Origin: a virus
IMG/VR virus record: IMGVR_UViG_3300043395_004258
Location: 1 to 24,675 of that record
Direction: 5' to 3' (one strand)
DNA length: 24,675 bases
Shown here: positions 1-7,596 of the stretch, one piece after another
Layout of the letters: every line of letters starts with the position of its first letter
Position numbering within the stretch: the first letter of the stretch is position 1
Translations under genes and position numbers: made by a program
The notes under the pieces: generated by a model
Database searches by the model: none
Told to the model about the DNA's origin: nothing
What the model saw: only the letters and a program-made list of their open reading frames with translations

Positions 1-250
1 TATTTCTACCTGGATTTCCTGGAGCATCAGTACCTGTATTCAATCCAACAACAGGAACTAAAACTTCATCATAATAACTTGAAGAAAGTCCAGAATTTTC
101 AGTGGTTCCATACCATCTCTGAATCCAACCACGAGCATCAGCAAATGTATTCCAAGGACTTCTATTGCGATCTACACTTTGTTGATACTTTGGAATAGCA
201 TAATTATTAGCAGCCGTTTCAGTTGTTGTAGAAATACCCCAGAGTGCCAT
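1..250 (-). CDS. Phage protein of unknown function, 3' end cut off by window edge
   Basis: The frame starts at ATG 250 and runs off the left edge after about 83 codons. The protein begins MALWGISTTTETAANNYAIP and continues with aromatic and Gly/Asn-rich stretches (for example RGWIQRWYGT). From memory, T4-like cyanophages carry small proteins beginning MALWG in their structural regions, so a virion-associated role is plausible, but I see no domain that proves it. A late-promoter motif lies 36-43 bases upstream, which supports late expression. It is the last gene of the late block in this window. It is absent from simple long-ORF lists because it has no stop codon within the window. Confidence 0.7.
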   Translation of the reverse strand, partial: MALWGISTTTETAANNYAIPKYQQSVDRNRSPWNTFADARGWIQRWYGTTENSGLSSSYYDEVLVPVVGLNTGTDAPGNPGRN

Positions 251-285
251 TCTTTTTACCTATAAAAACTATTTAATCTATAGAA

Positions 286-293
286 TATTTATG
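286..293 (-). promoter_or_regulatory. T4-type late promoter (CATAAATA)
   Basis: The minus strand reads CATAAATA, one base from the T4 late consensus TATAAATA recognised by RNA polymerase with gp55. It sits in the gap between the terminator at 311-343 and the start codon at 250, the expected place for a late promoter driving that gene. Confidence 0.7.
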
Positions 294-310
294 TTGTTAT
301 AATGTTCAAT

Positions 311-343
311 AAAAAAAGTAGAGAGAAAAAATCTCTCTACTTT
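311..343 (-). terminator. Rho-independent terminator
   Basis: A perfect 12-bp stem (arms 315-326 and 332-343) closes a 5-base loop. On the minus strand it runs directly into a T-tract. It lies just after the stop codon of the 56-residue gene at 359-529, which it would terminate. Confidence 0.85.
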
Positions 344-358
344 GATTAAAATTTATAC

Positions 359-529
359 TCAGCAACCCTTTAAAAGTGCTGTTCTTACAGTTGATGCAAT
401 AACATCATCAATATCATTGTCAGTAGTATGTACATAACGGTCTAACAGCTCACATACAAGTTTTTTTGTATTACAAGAATTGAGTGCTGCAAAAATAAGT
501 GGTTTTACAATAGTGACTAATGCTCCCAT
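359..529 (-). CDS. Small conserved-type phage protein, 56 residues
   Basis: ATG 529 opens a 56-codon frame ending in TGA at 359. The start is well supported: AGGAGG lies 5 bases upstream. A CATAAATA late promoter lies about 35 bases upstream and a strong terminator follows the stop, so it looks like a complete single-gene late transcription unit. The product has a hydrophobic N-terminal half (MGALVTIVKPLIFAAL), one possible amphipathic or membrane-seeking helix, then a polar half with an acidic NDIDDV patch. I do not recognise a family with certainty. Short proteins of this shape occur in T4-like cyanophage late regions. A membrane or virion role is inference only. Confidence 0.8.
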   Translation of the reverse strand: MGALVTIVKPLIFAALNSCNTKKLVCELLDRYVHTTDNDIDDVIASTVRTALLKGC

Positions 530-561
530 GATGTCCTCCTTAGTTTATATGGTCCATAATA

Positions 562-569
562 TATTTATG
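562..569 (-). promoter_or_regulatory. T4-type late promoter (CATAAATA)
   Basis: The minus strand reads CATAAATA, overlapping the last codons of the upstream gene (stop at 565). It is about 33 bases from the well-formed AGGAGG/ATG start at 529. It has the same form as the site at 286-293. Confidence 0.7.
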
Positions 570-978
570 GATTTAATAAACTACTTTTATATAAGTTGAT
601 GAATTCTCTTAATTTTAATCTTAATTGTCTGACTCTAGGTTTTGGAGTTTTTGGTTGTTTTACTGGCCTTGGTAACTTTATTTTCTTATGTGTCTTTACT
701 TTCAAATCTTTAGGTGGAGGAAAGTCTGGAATCCACTTTTGAACATATTGTTTAGGAGAAGTAGATTTTTGCGGTTTTGGTGGAGCCTCTGTTTCTGGAG
801 CAACAGAAACATAAGAAACTCCACCTCCGGTTCTCTTGATTGGTGAGCGATCACTTCTAGTACTTACTCTAGCTCTTTCAGCTGGAGTAAGTACATCTCT
901 TCCTACTGGTCTAGGTCTTGATCCAGCGATATTTGCCTCATCAATCCTAGAAAGAAATTGATTAAATGTTATTGGCAT
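565..978 (-). CDS. Basic, proline-rich late protein with capsid-targeting-like N-terminus
   Basis: About 137 residues, very rich in Lys, Arg and Pro, probably disordered and nucleic-acid binding. The frame can open at TTG 987, but ATG 978 (MPITFNQFLSRIDEANIAG) is the better start. The gene follows the 482-residue gene within a few bases, so the two are probably co-transcribed. Residues ITFNQFLSRIDEA resemble the short leaders that direct T4 internal proteins into the prohead. IDE followed by Ala matches the (I/L)xE|A/G cleavage pattern of the T4 gp21 prohead protease. The central part carries RxGGGVSYVSV, and the C-terminus is a chain of KxPKxP-like repeats. No enzymatic domain is visible. 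A packaged DNA-binding internal head protein is an inference from composition, leader and neighbours. Confidence 0.72.
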   Translation of the reverse strand: MPITFNQFLSRIDEANIAGSRPRPVGRDVLTPAERARVSTRSDRSPIKRTGGGVSYVSVAPETEAPPKPQKSTSPKQYVQKWIPDFPPPKDLKVKTHKKIKLPRPVKQPKTPKPRVRQLRLKLREFINLYKSSLLNP

Positions 979-983
979 TTTTT

Positions 984-2432
984 TCAATCTTCAACTTTTT
1001 TTGGCAGACCTTTATGTGATGTTTTTGCATATTTGCGAATCTGAGTTTCACTCATGCTATCTACAATATCAAGAACCTGTTTGCTAACTTCAGCTCTTGG
1101 AGTTTTTCCCCTTTTTACAGATAGTGCCAAACCAAATAATTTTTGTTGCTGTTCGCTTTCTGCTTTTTCAGTTATTGTAAGATATTGTTCATAAAGTTCG
1201 GAGATACTCCAATCTGATATATCAATCTCCTCATTCAATACATCATAAATCCAACCAACAAAATCTTCTCTTAAATGTGCTGTTCCCTTTTTGACAAAAG
1301 AAGTAGCAGCAGTTTTTAATCCTCGACTCAATTGTTGACCAAGAGTTGAACCTACTTTCTTTTGGTTCATTGCCTCCTCATGTCCTTTAAGTGCAGATAA
1401 ACCTGCTCTAGCAACCACATTTCCGGTATCTCGTAAAGCAGAACCTATACTTTTTTTAATTCCATTAATTCTGGCATCTCTACCAGACTGCGAAGCTTGT
1501 GTAGGAGTAGTTTTTTCTTGTGATTTTGGGGTAGATGGTCTAGCACCTGGAACTACTTTGCCATGCTTACGATGTCTTCTTGTTATTAGTTCTTGTGTTT
1601 TTACTGCCTTTTCTAAAGCTTCATCGCCTTTTGATTTGACAACCTTTTTTCTAACTGTACCATCAGGAGAATAAGAAGAGAATCTTCTTGTCGTGCCATA
1701 TTTTTCAACAGCTGATTTAGTTATTTTTCCAGGAGAGGCCTTTAATGAAATTCCTCTATTTTTTCCTGTTGCTGGAGTTTTCTTCTTTCCGACCAAAGTT
1801 CTTGCTTCAGTTAAAATAAGATCTTCGGAAATATAGAAAACATATTCAATAAACTTATCTACTCCAAGATCTTCAATTACCATCTGAAGACCATCTTCGT
1901 TTAGTCCTTGGCCATAAAAATATTGAGCAGCAAAATTAATAACTTCTTCAATATAATTTTCTGATAATTCTACACTCTCTCCAATATTAATATTGGGATT
2001 AATATCTACTTTATTGTTAATGTCCGAACGTTCTTTTATTGGTTTTTGCTTTGAATTTTCAATTTCATCATCTATATTTCCAACTACTTCATATAATTCA
2101 TCTCTCCAATTGGAAAATGATTCGTCTACTTTTTTAACCTTCTTTTTAAAAGAACCACCTACCTCACCTTTCTCCCATCCTTTGCCATCACCATCATCAT
2201 CCCACCATCTTTTAGGCTTGTCTTCCATATCTTCATCATCTTCTTTTTCTTCGTCATCTTCTTTTTCTTTTTCTTTTTTATTTTCTTTTTTGTCGTCTTC
2301 TTTTTTTGACTTTTTATACTTTTCTTCAACAAACTCTAGATATTCATCTCTGTTTGAAATAACATTACCTGAAACAGATTCCAAATAAATCTGTTTCATT
2401 TCATTTAGACTTTCTACAATACGTTCAGACAT
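984..2432 (-). CDS. Late multi-part phage protein with charged tract and DUF3008-like C-terminus
   Basis: 482 residues in several distinct parts. Residues 40-73 are an almost pure Lys/Glu/Asp tract. Residues 76-90 (WWDDDGDGKGWEKGE) form an acidic, calcium-loop-like motif. Residues 160-210 form a predicted helical module (YFYGQGLNEDGLQMVIEDLG) of a type seen in cyanophage late proteins. LTE|A at 207-210 matches the prohead protease pattern. A basic, low-complexity stretch spans 210-390, then a second helical module (GWIYDVLNEE). Residues 425-482 (from SEQQQKLFGLALSVKRGKTP to TSHKGLPKKV) resemble DUF3008, a short family of unknown function. An AATAAATA late promoter overlaps the end of the upstream gene. 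It is probably a structural or internal head component, but the function is not established. Confidence 0.8.
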   Translation of the reverse strand: MSERIVESLNEMKQIYLESVSGNVISNRDEYLEFVEEKYKKSKKEDDKKENKKEKEKEDDEEKEDDEDMEDKPKRWWDDDGDGKGWEKGEVGGSFKKKVKKVDESFSNWRDELYEVVGNIDDEIENSKQKPIKERSDINNKVDINPNINIGESVELSENYIEEVINFAAQYFYGQGLNEDGLQMVIEDLGVDKFIEYVFYISEDLILTEARTLVGKKKTPATGKNRGISLKASPGKITKSAVEKYGTTRRFSSYSPDGTVRKKVVKSKGDEALEKAVKTQELITRRHRKHGKVVPGARPSTPKSQEKTTPTQASQSGRDARINGIKKSIGSALRDTGNVVARAGLSALKGHEEAMNQKKVGSTLGQQLSRGLKTAATSFVKKGTAHLREDFVGWIYDVLNEEIDISDWSISELYEQYLTITEKAESEQQQKLFGLALSVKRGKTPRAEVSKQVLDIVDSMSETQIRKYAKTSHKGLPKKVED

Positions 2433-2460
2433 TTGTATAAATTATTAAAAACCTATACTT

Positions 2461-3705
2461 TTATTTATTATTTTTTAAACTCGTTCTATATTTTTTAATA
2501 AAATTTTTGATGTGGTCGGTATCCGACAATCGCATAGTATATTGCCTCAAAGAATCAGTACCTATCAATCTCTGATCTGCAGGAACACCAGAAACTTCCG
2601 TCCACTCTGATAAATCTTTGATCCAAGATTTAAACATAATTCCATCTTCAGTCACACAAATTAAATAATTTGGTCCACGGCGAGTAACTTTACCAACCAA
2701 ACCAGTATTTAAATTTTCTACTTTATTACCAACTTTGAATATTTTTTCTTGATAGTATTGTTCTCTCAATCCTTTAGGATCTAATTTTGGTGCATATTGC
2801 CAAGTTTCTGCTGCAAGTTCTGTTTTTTGTGATTCTTTTTCTTGTTTCTTTCCGAGCATTACTCTTTGTACAGCAAAAAACATTGCCTGAGCATCTTTGT
2901 CGCTCATTCTTTTTGGTAACCCAGTCTTAAATAGCGGATAATTATCTTCAACTGCTGCCTTACGAAGTTTAGATGCAGACATACCAGAAAGTCCTTCTGC
3001 GTCAGCATCAGTCGGCCCAGAAGAAACTACTTTTAATTCATCAAAAGAATATAATTTTCCATTATTCTGATTTGCCAATCTCTCAAACTCAGATAACCTA
3101 TTTTGTCCTACGACTATATTAACTTTATTGTATCCATCTTCATTTACCGCAATCAATACATCAAATATTGTTTTCATTTTTTCATCATTAATAATGTTAT
3201 CCTTGAATTCAGGAAACATTTTTCTCATGTACTTAATTTTAGAAGCAGCATCTAAAGGATTCTTTTTATTATCTTGTGTTCTAGATGGATATATCCTTAA
3301 ATCTCCACCTGCTGCAATTTGTTTTGCTTTTTTGATTAACTTTTCGTGTCCTGCAGTTGGTGGATTGAATCTACCAAACACTATAGTTAGTGGAATTTCT
3401 TTATCAATTTCTGGTGGAGCTGGTTCTTTTTTTGGTGGGGCAATTCCCTTTCTTTCGGCTGCTGCTGGTGGTTGTTCAATTACTCGTTGTGGTGTCTTTG
3501 GTCCAGCTGGAGTTGGTTCAGCTTTTTCTGGTGATGGACTCTTTTTACGTAGCATTTCTAAATCACCACCAACAGTCTGGGCTACTATTCTGCCACTTCT
3601 ATCAACCCAGTTTCCATGCCCATCAGAAGTTAAACCAAGACGATATGCCTTTTCAGATGCTCTTGATCCCCGAAATTCTAATATAAATTGCGAAAATTTT
3701 TTCAT
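2461..3705 (-). CDS. Nucleotidyltransferase (NadM/cytidylyltransferase-like) with capsid-targeting-like leader and KOW-like tail
   Basis: 414 residues in three parts. The leader MKKFSQFILEF strongly resembles the T4 internal-protein leader MKTYQEFIAEA, and is followed by a proline-rich linker (about 55-105). Residues 105-285 are a nucleotidyltransferase fold: GRFNPPTAGH (111-120) is the TxxH/HIGH-type nucleotide-binding motif, and GMSASKLR (241-248) is the ISSTxxR-like second motif. The family transfers nucleotidyl groups to phosphorylated substrates such as nicotinamide mononucleotide. The true substrate cannot be read from sequence. Residues 320-370 (VGNKVENLNTGLVGKVTRRG) look like a small KOW/Tudor-type barrel. 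A double AATAAATA late-promoter motif precedes the gene, so the enzyme is probably made late and could be packaged in the virion. Confidence 0.82.
   Translation of the reverse strand: MKKFSQFILEFRGSRASEKAYRLGLTSDGHGNWVDRSGRIVAQTVGGDLEMLRKKSPSPEKAEPTPAGPKTPQRVIEQPPAAAERKGIAPPKKEPAPPEIDKEIPLTIVFGRFNPPTAGHEKLIKKAKQIAAGGDLRIYPSRTQDNKKNPLDAASKIKYMRKMFPEFKDNIINDEKMKTIFDVLIAVNEDGYNKVNIVVGQNRLSEFERLANQNNGKLYSFDELKVVSSGPTDADAEGLSGMSASKLRKAAVEDNYPLFKTGLPKRMSDKDAQAMFFAVQRVMLGKKQEKESQKTELAAETWQYAPKLDPKGLREQYYQEKIFKVGNKVENLNTGLVGKVTRRGPNYLICVTEDGIMFKSWIKDLSEWTEVSGVPADQRLIGTDSLRQYTMRLSDTDHIKNFIKKYRTSLKNNK
2462..2469 (-). promoter_or_regulatory. T4-type late promoter (AATAAATA)
   Basis: The minus strand reads AATAAATA, overlapping the stop codon of the nucleotidyltransferase gene. 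It lies 30 bases upstream of the ATG at 2432. Confidence 0.6.
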
Positions 3706-3722
3706 TATTGTTAGGAATTCCT

Positions 3723-3730
3723 TATTTATT
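3723..3730 (-). promoter_or_regulatory. T4-type late promoter (AATAAATA, overlapping second copy)
   Basis: The minus strand reads AATAAATA twice with a 4-base offset (3723-3730 and 3727-3734). The site lies 18-25 bases upstream of the ATG at 3705, in a 39-base gap between genes. Confidence 0.65.
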
Positions 3731-3744
3731 TATTTTGTTTACAA

Positions 3745-4374
3745 TCAACCTTTTGGTGGATTACTGTCATCACTATATCTTGTAGATCTTCTTCTTGTGG
3801 ATCTAGTTCCAGGAGCAACTGCTCTATTTGGGTCATCTGCAGTTTGAATTACCGGTTTTCCTGGTTTTATCTGATCACCTTTTCTAAGAATATCATATGT
3901 TAGTGGTTTTCCTTGTGAAGCCAATGGTTGTCTTCCACCTGGACCAACAAATGTTGGAGATGCAGTTGGTCTTTTTGCTTCTGCTTCCCTACCCGCTCCC
4001 GTTGATCTATTCCTTCTTAAAATAACATCTGCTTGTTGTGTTGTTCTCTGTTGTGCTGTAGTTTCTCTTCCTTGTCCTGGAGTTGACAAATTCATAGTTC
4101 TAGATTGCACTCTTCCCCCAGAAGATGATGCTCCTCTGTTTCTTATTCCCGCTCTAATTTCAGCTGATTGATCCACGTTAGTTGGTGGTATACCTAACAT
4201 TCTTCTTCTTCTTTCTGATGCTGCTCTTTTTGCGGCTTTCTGTTCTGGAGTTAATACTTCGTTTATAAGTTCATTATACCAATCATCGCTGACTACATTT
4301 AATATTTTTAATGCAGATACCATGTCATTGGCAAATCCATTTTCTACTAAGTACTCAGCGATATGTAATTCCAT
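3745..4374 (-). CDS. Late basic disordered protein with N-terminal helical module
   Basis: 209 residues. Residues 1-40 (MELHIAEYLVENGFAND then KILNVVSDDWYNELINE) form a compact helical module seen in various cyanophage late proteins. It is similar in style to the helical modules of the 482-residue neighbour. The rest is Arg/Gly/Ser/Thr/Gln-rich and probably disordered, with clusters such as ASERRRRMLG and STRRRSTRYS, so nucleic-acid binding is likely. It is the first gene after the consensus TATAAATA promoter at 4399-4406 and opens the late block. YLVE|N is at best a weak match to the gp21 cleavage pattern. I cannot assign a function. A scaffold or internal head protein is an inference from context. 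Confidence 0.75.
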   Translation of the reverse strand: MELHIAEYLVENGFANDMVSALKILNVVSDDWYNELINEVLTPEQKAAKRAASERRRRMLGIPPTNVDQSAEIRAGIRNRGASSSGGRVQSRTMNLSTPGQGRETTAQQRTTQQADVILRRNRSTGAGREAEAKRPTASPTFVGPGGRQPLASQGKPLTYDILRKGDQIKPGKPVIQTADDPNRAVAPGTRSTRRRSTRYSDDSNPPKG

Positions 4375-4398
4375 TACTCTAATGTTAGAACTTTTTAT

Positions 4399-4406
4399 TA
4401 TTTATA
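4399..4406 (-). promoter_or_regulatory. Consensus T4 late promoter (TATAAATA)
   Basis: The minus strand reads TATAAATA exactly. It lies immediately after the terminator at 4406-4428 and 25 bases before the ATG at 4374. It is the clearest late promoter of the structural block. Confidence 0.85.
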
Positions 4407-4428
4407 AAAAAACCTCCCGAAGGAGGTT
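4406..4428 (-). terminator. Rho-independent terminator with UUCG loop
   Basis: A 7-bp GC-rich stem (arms 4411-4417 and 4422-4428) is closed by a TTCG tetraloop on the minus strand and followed by a run of T. It follows the stop of the small gene at 4433 and would end the replication-gene transcript before the late block. Confidence 0.9.
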
Positions 4429-4432
4429 TAAC

Positions 4433-4609
4433 TCATGTAGCTGCTTTTTTGAGTTCAATATTTAATTGTTTTATTACTTCACGAAGTCTTACAATTCTTT
4501 CTGGAGGAAATTCTTCACTATACCCGATAGTAGAGGAATCAAGAACTTGAAAGACTTCAAGTGCTGATGTCGTATTTAATTTGAGGCTTATTTGTTTTCC
4601 CTTACTCAC
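4433..4609 (-). CDS. Small protein of unknown function, GTG start coupled to mazG
   Basis: The reading frame is open from ATG 4642, but GTG 4609 is the better start. It overlaps the mazG stop as GTGA and has GGAGG 7 bases upstream, whereas ATG 4642 would lie well inside mazG. From GTG the product is 58 residues: a beta-like start (KGKQISLKLNTTSALEVFQV), a short link, then an amphipathic helix (ERIVRLREVIKQLNIELKKA). I recognise no family. It is translationally coupled to mazG and is the last gene before the terminator at 4406-4428. Confidence 0.65.
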   Translation of the reverse strand: MSKGKQISLKLNTTSALEVFQVLDSSTIGYSEEFPPERIVRLREVIKQLNIELKKAAT

Positions 4610-5019
4610 AAATCTCCCTCCACACGATTTTCTGACCTCCATATATCAAATGTCCCCTCAGGATAACGAGCACTCAGTTTCTCATAATTCATTTGTAAGA
4701 TCTCATCAAAATTAGTATCGAGTGCCATGCAAGCTTGGGCAAGATACCAACAAAGATCTCCTAATTCGCGTTTCATGTGAAAGATATTTTCTTCATTGTA
4801 TGGTTTTCCTTGCAGAAAGATTTTTTTTACTACTTCTGTAAATTCCCCAGATTCGGCACTCAATCCGTAAGCAGCGGTCATAAGGCGAGGAATGTCTGCA
4901 TCTTGGGCTTCAAGTTCTGCAAGCCTAGCTAAAAGTGAAGGAAAATCACTACTCGCCATACTGGTAGTCTGCTTTACGAATTCAACATATTTATTGCTAT
5001 CAATTTGTGTTTTTTCCAT
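4606..5019 (-). CDS. mazG: MazG-like nucleotide pyrophosphohydrolase
   Basis: 137 residues. Residues 45-115 carry the all-alpha NTP pyrophosphohydrolase signature: ESGEF (56-60, the ExxE pair) and RELGDLCWYLA (84-94, the ExxD pair) supply the Mg2+-binding acidic residues. The family hydrolyses NTPs or dNTPs to monophosphates and pyrophosphate. MazG is common in marine T4-like phages, where a role in nucleotide recycling or alarmone levels has been proposed. The start overlaps the gp41 stop (TGATG), so the two are translationally coupled, and the end overlaps the next gene by GTGA. No inactivating change is visible. Confidence 0.9.
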   Translation of the reverse strand: MEKTQIDSNKYVEFVKQTTSMASSDFPSLLARLAELEAQDADIPRLMTAAYGLSAESGEFTEVVKKIFLQGKPYNEENIFHMKRELGDLCWYLAQACMALDTNFDEILQMNYEKLSARYPEGTFDIWRSENRVEGDL

Positions 5020-6401
5020 CAGAATGTAAAACTCCTAAATTTACTTTTTAAATCAGATTGATGTTCTTCATGATTATACTCTGCTTCTTGTCCAGAGTCA
5101 AGTATGTCCTTTTGTGCAGATTGGTCCACATCATATAGACGCATCTTTGCACGATCAATTCCGATTACAAATTTTTTATGAATAGATTTATCGCTATATC
5201 TATTTTTCAATTGCTTAACTAAAATTTGATTCAACTGTTCGAGTTCATCAGTAGAAATTAAAGCAAAAAGAAAATCAGCAGTTGCTGGTAGACCAAAAGA
5301 TTCAGAAGTATCAGTTAATTCTGGATCCGAGGACGCAAAACCAGATCTGGTAGTTTGTGTCGCACTCATGATTGGAACATTATGTTCAACTGCCAATCCT
5401 CTCAATTCTTCAGCAATAGATTTCACATAAGAATAAGAATTTACGGAAATATTTCCCTTATATCTACTAGATGCACAAATATTCAAATAATCAATAAAAA
5501 TAACATCAGGCTTAAAAGATTTCTTGAGTGCCAATTCATTGAGAAGTGCCTTAAAATGACCTGCATGTGCTGAAGCGGTTGGATATTCTTTAATGATTAA
5601 AGTGCCTTGTGTTTTCTTAGATATAGTATTAATTTTTCCTTCAAAAACAGACTTTGGTAGATCTTTAATATCTTGGATATTAATGTTCATTTGATTAGCA
5701 TCAATTCGCTCAGCAATTTTTTCTTCTGCCATTTCCAACGTAATGTACAAAACGTTTTTTCCTTGGAGCAAGTAGGCGCCAGCCACATGGCACATGAATA
5801 AAGATTTGCCGACATTCGTACCAGCAAGAGCGATGTTAAGAGTTTTAGGAGAGAGACCACCGTTTGTGATTTTATTAAAATATTCAAGATCAAATTCAAG
5901 TTTATTCTCCTTTATATTGTAACTATCGTATCTTTGTTCATAATCTAAAAGGTAATCATGTCCAATATGATTATCAAAACTCACTGCTAATGCGTCTGAC
6001 AAAATAGATGGAATAGAATCCCTATTTTTGTTTTCGTCATGGCCATCAGCAATTTGAATGGATTCCATAAGAGCAAGATAAATTGCTCTATCTCTACACC
6101 ATTTTTCCGTAGTATCAATTAACCATTGAAGTTCTACTGGAATATGGTCAAATGAATCAACGATATTTAAAATTTCTTTATATGAAGTTTCATTTAAATC
6201 TGTTCTTTTTTCGATTTCAATCAACAAAGACTCCTTCGTTGCTGGAGTGTTATATTGAGTGATAAATGAATGAATTTCACTAAAAATAATCTTAAAACTG
6301 TAATCTTGAAAATACTCAGTTTTTAAAAATGGAAGTACTTTTCTAATATATTCTTCATTATACAAAAGGTTTCTAAGGATTAGAAACTCAACTTTCTCCA
6401 T
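5019..6401 (-). CDS. gp41: Replicative DNA helicase gp41 (DnaB family)
   Basis: 460 residues, close to T4 gp41 (475). This is the hexameric 5'-3' helicase that unwinds DNA ahead of the phage replisome and works with primase gp61 and loader gp59. The N-terminal about 150 residues form the helical domain. The RecA-like core has Walker A GTNVGKS (194-200), the catalytic Glu in TLEM (221-224), Walker B VIFIDYLN (300-307), ATQT (347-350) and LKNRYS (399-404). AAGGAA lies 8 bases before the ATG. The start overlaps the uvsX C-terminal gene by 14 bases. It therefore shares the transcript of the split uvsX locus and would also be reached by the late promoter of the endonuclease gene. Confidence 0.93.
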   Translation of the reverse strand: MEKVEFLILRNLLYNEEYIRKVLPFLKTEYFQDYSFKIIFSEIHSFITQYNTPATKESLLIEIEKRTDLNETSYKEILNIVDSFDHIPVELQWLIDTTEKWCRDRAIYLALMESIQIADGHDENKNRDSIPSILSDALAVSFDNHIGHDYLLDYEQRYDSYNIKENKLEFDLEYFNKITNGGLSPKTLNIALAGTNVGKSLFMCHVAGAYLLQGKNVLYITLEMAEEKIAERIDANQMNINIQDIKDLPKSVFEGKINTISKKTQGTLIIKEYPTASAHAGHFKALLNELALKKSFKPDVIFIDYLNICASSRYKGNISVNSYSYVKSIAEELRGLAVEHNVPIMSATQTTRSGFASSDPELTDTSESFGLPATADFLFALISTDELEQLNQILVKQLKNRYSDKSIHKKFVIGIDRAKMRLYDVDQSAQKDILDSGQEAEYNHEEHQSDLKSKFRSFTF

Positions 6402-7596
6402 AACTAAATTCCTTGTGTGCGATTTCGTCCAACTGTTGCATTACTTCTTCGGTAAAGTATTTTTCTGGATTTTTTAAAATTTCTTTTGCATAAAGTTTCT
6501 TTCCTTCAATCTCATAGCGTCCTGCTACATTCTTCCAGAGTCCACCAAGTTCTCCAAGTTCAAGCAGACCATAATATCTATCAAGACCACGCTCATCATA
6601 ATACAAACGAACCTCAACGTCTTTATTTTCTTTACTCAAACGCGATTTAGCAGTCTTAGCCTTGATAATATTGCCGACCACTTCTGTTCCATCCTTTTCT
6701 TTCTTTTTGCTGAGATAAATAATCGTAGACGCTGCGTACTTGAGTCCGCTACCTCCACCCATTTCCTTAGTTGGTACGTAAGCTCCGATAACATCATAGG
6801 TGTGATTAGTAACGATCATTGGAATATTTGCCTGACCAAGTTTCAAGGTAAGCATACGGAATGCACCTTTAATCAGTTGTGATTTGGTCATATCACGAAC
6901 TTCTTTATCATTTAATGCATCATTAATCTCTTTACTTGTTGAAAGCATACCCAGAGAGTCTAGCACAAACATACAAGGATTGCGTTCCCCTTCAGGTTTT
7001 TTCATATAAAGGTCAACTGCCTTAAGTGCCTTTCCACGGAACTCTTCAACAGTCACTACATTTACTACAACAATACGAGTAGTGTCTAATCCACGCGACT
7101 CTAGAAGAGATTTAGTGATAGCAGCTTCAGTATCAAAATAGAGACAATAACCATCGGAATTATTATCCAGAAAATTCTTGACAACGGCGAGGCTGAAGAA
7201 AGTATTATGATGATAAATTCCAGATTTAGAATTTGAAATATACCAGTGAGGAGCATCTATAGAAATATCATATACACTTTCAATACCAACTGGAGTTTTT
7301 TCAACTACAACTTTTTTACCATAAGTAGAAGTAATTTCTCCGGCATCAACTGCTTTGATTTCTAATCCAGTATGATAATCTTGAAAGATATGATTTATAG
7401 AACATTCGAATTTATCTCCATCACTAAAATCTAAACTTATAACTTCATTATTGTGTTTGGTTACCACCTGATTAATTCTAGTTTTTCCTGTTGGTGTTCT
7501 AACATATATTTCGTCAGTGACTTCATATGGAACTTCGTGCTCACCTTTACCATAAAGTTTATAAAGTTGTTCGTATGTAAGTTCAAGTTCAACCAT
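6388..7596 (-). CDS. uvsX: UvsX recombinase C-terminal part preceded by C-intein
   Basis: 402 residues from ATG 7596, which has GAGGAA 7 bases upstream. The frame is also open from TTG 7602. Residues 1-131 are the C-intein: a block-B-like region ending in SINHIF, then blocks F and [14 protein letters not shown] and SGIYHHN, with penultimate His and terminal Asn. The first extein residue is Thr132. The rest is the RecA/UvsX core: YFDTEAA, Walker-B-like [15 protein letters not shown] and the loop region [12 protein letters not shown]. Joined to the 64-residue N-extein, the spliced protein would be about 335 residues with a restored GESSTGKT P-loop. UvsX coats single-stranded DNA and drives strand exchange. 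The start overlaps the endonuclease stop by 8 bases. Confidence 0.93.
   Translation of the reverse strand: MVELELTYEQLYKLYGKGEHEVPYEVTDEIYVRTPTGKTRINQVVTKHNNEVISLDFSDGDKFECSINHIFQDYHTGLEIKAVDAGEITSTYGKKVVVEKTPVGIESVYDISIDAPHWYISNSKSGIYHHNTFFSLAVVKNFLDNNSDGYCLYFDTEAAITKSLLESRGLDTTRIVVVNVVTVEEFRGKALKAVDLYMKKPEGERNPCMFVLDSLGMLSTSKEINDALNDKEVRDMTKSQLIKGAFRMLTLKLGQANIPMIVTNHTYDVIGAYVPTKEMGGGSGLKYAASTIIYLSKKKEKDGTEVVGNIIKAKTAKSRLSKENKDVEVRLYYDERGLDRYYGLLELGELGGLWKNVAGRYEIEGKKLYAKEILKNPEKYFTEEVMQQLDEIAHKEFSYGES
7204..7596 (-). other. C-intein of split UvsX intein (about 131 residues)
   Basis: This segment encodes everything of the intein after block A: a block-B-like [13 protein letters not shown], block F ([13 protein letters not shown]) and block G (GIYHHN), immediately before extein Thr (7201-7203). 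No endonuclease domain is embedded. The junction falls exactly where the UvsX P-loop resumes. Confidence 0.9.

Noticed and set aside
1993-2388. Plus-strand open frame of 131 codons rich in Ser and Phe
   Set aside because: It is the mirror of the Lys/Glu-rich tract of the real minus-strand gene; composition is low-complexity and it has no ribosome site or neighbours on that strand.
3128-3847. Plus-strand open frame of 239 codons with hydrophobic stretches
   Set aside because: It lies opposite the nucleotidyltransferase, which has clear motifs; the hydrophobic look comes from reading its complement.
4610-4642. Upstream ATG start of the small gene after mazG
   Set aside because: GTG 4609 has GGAGG at ideal spacing and a GTGA overlap with the mazG stop; the upstream ATG would lie 37 bases inside mazG without a ribosome site.
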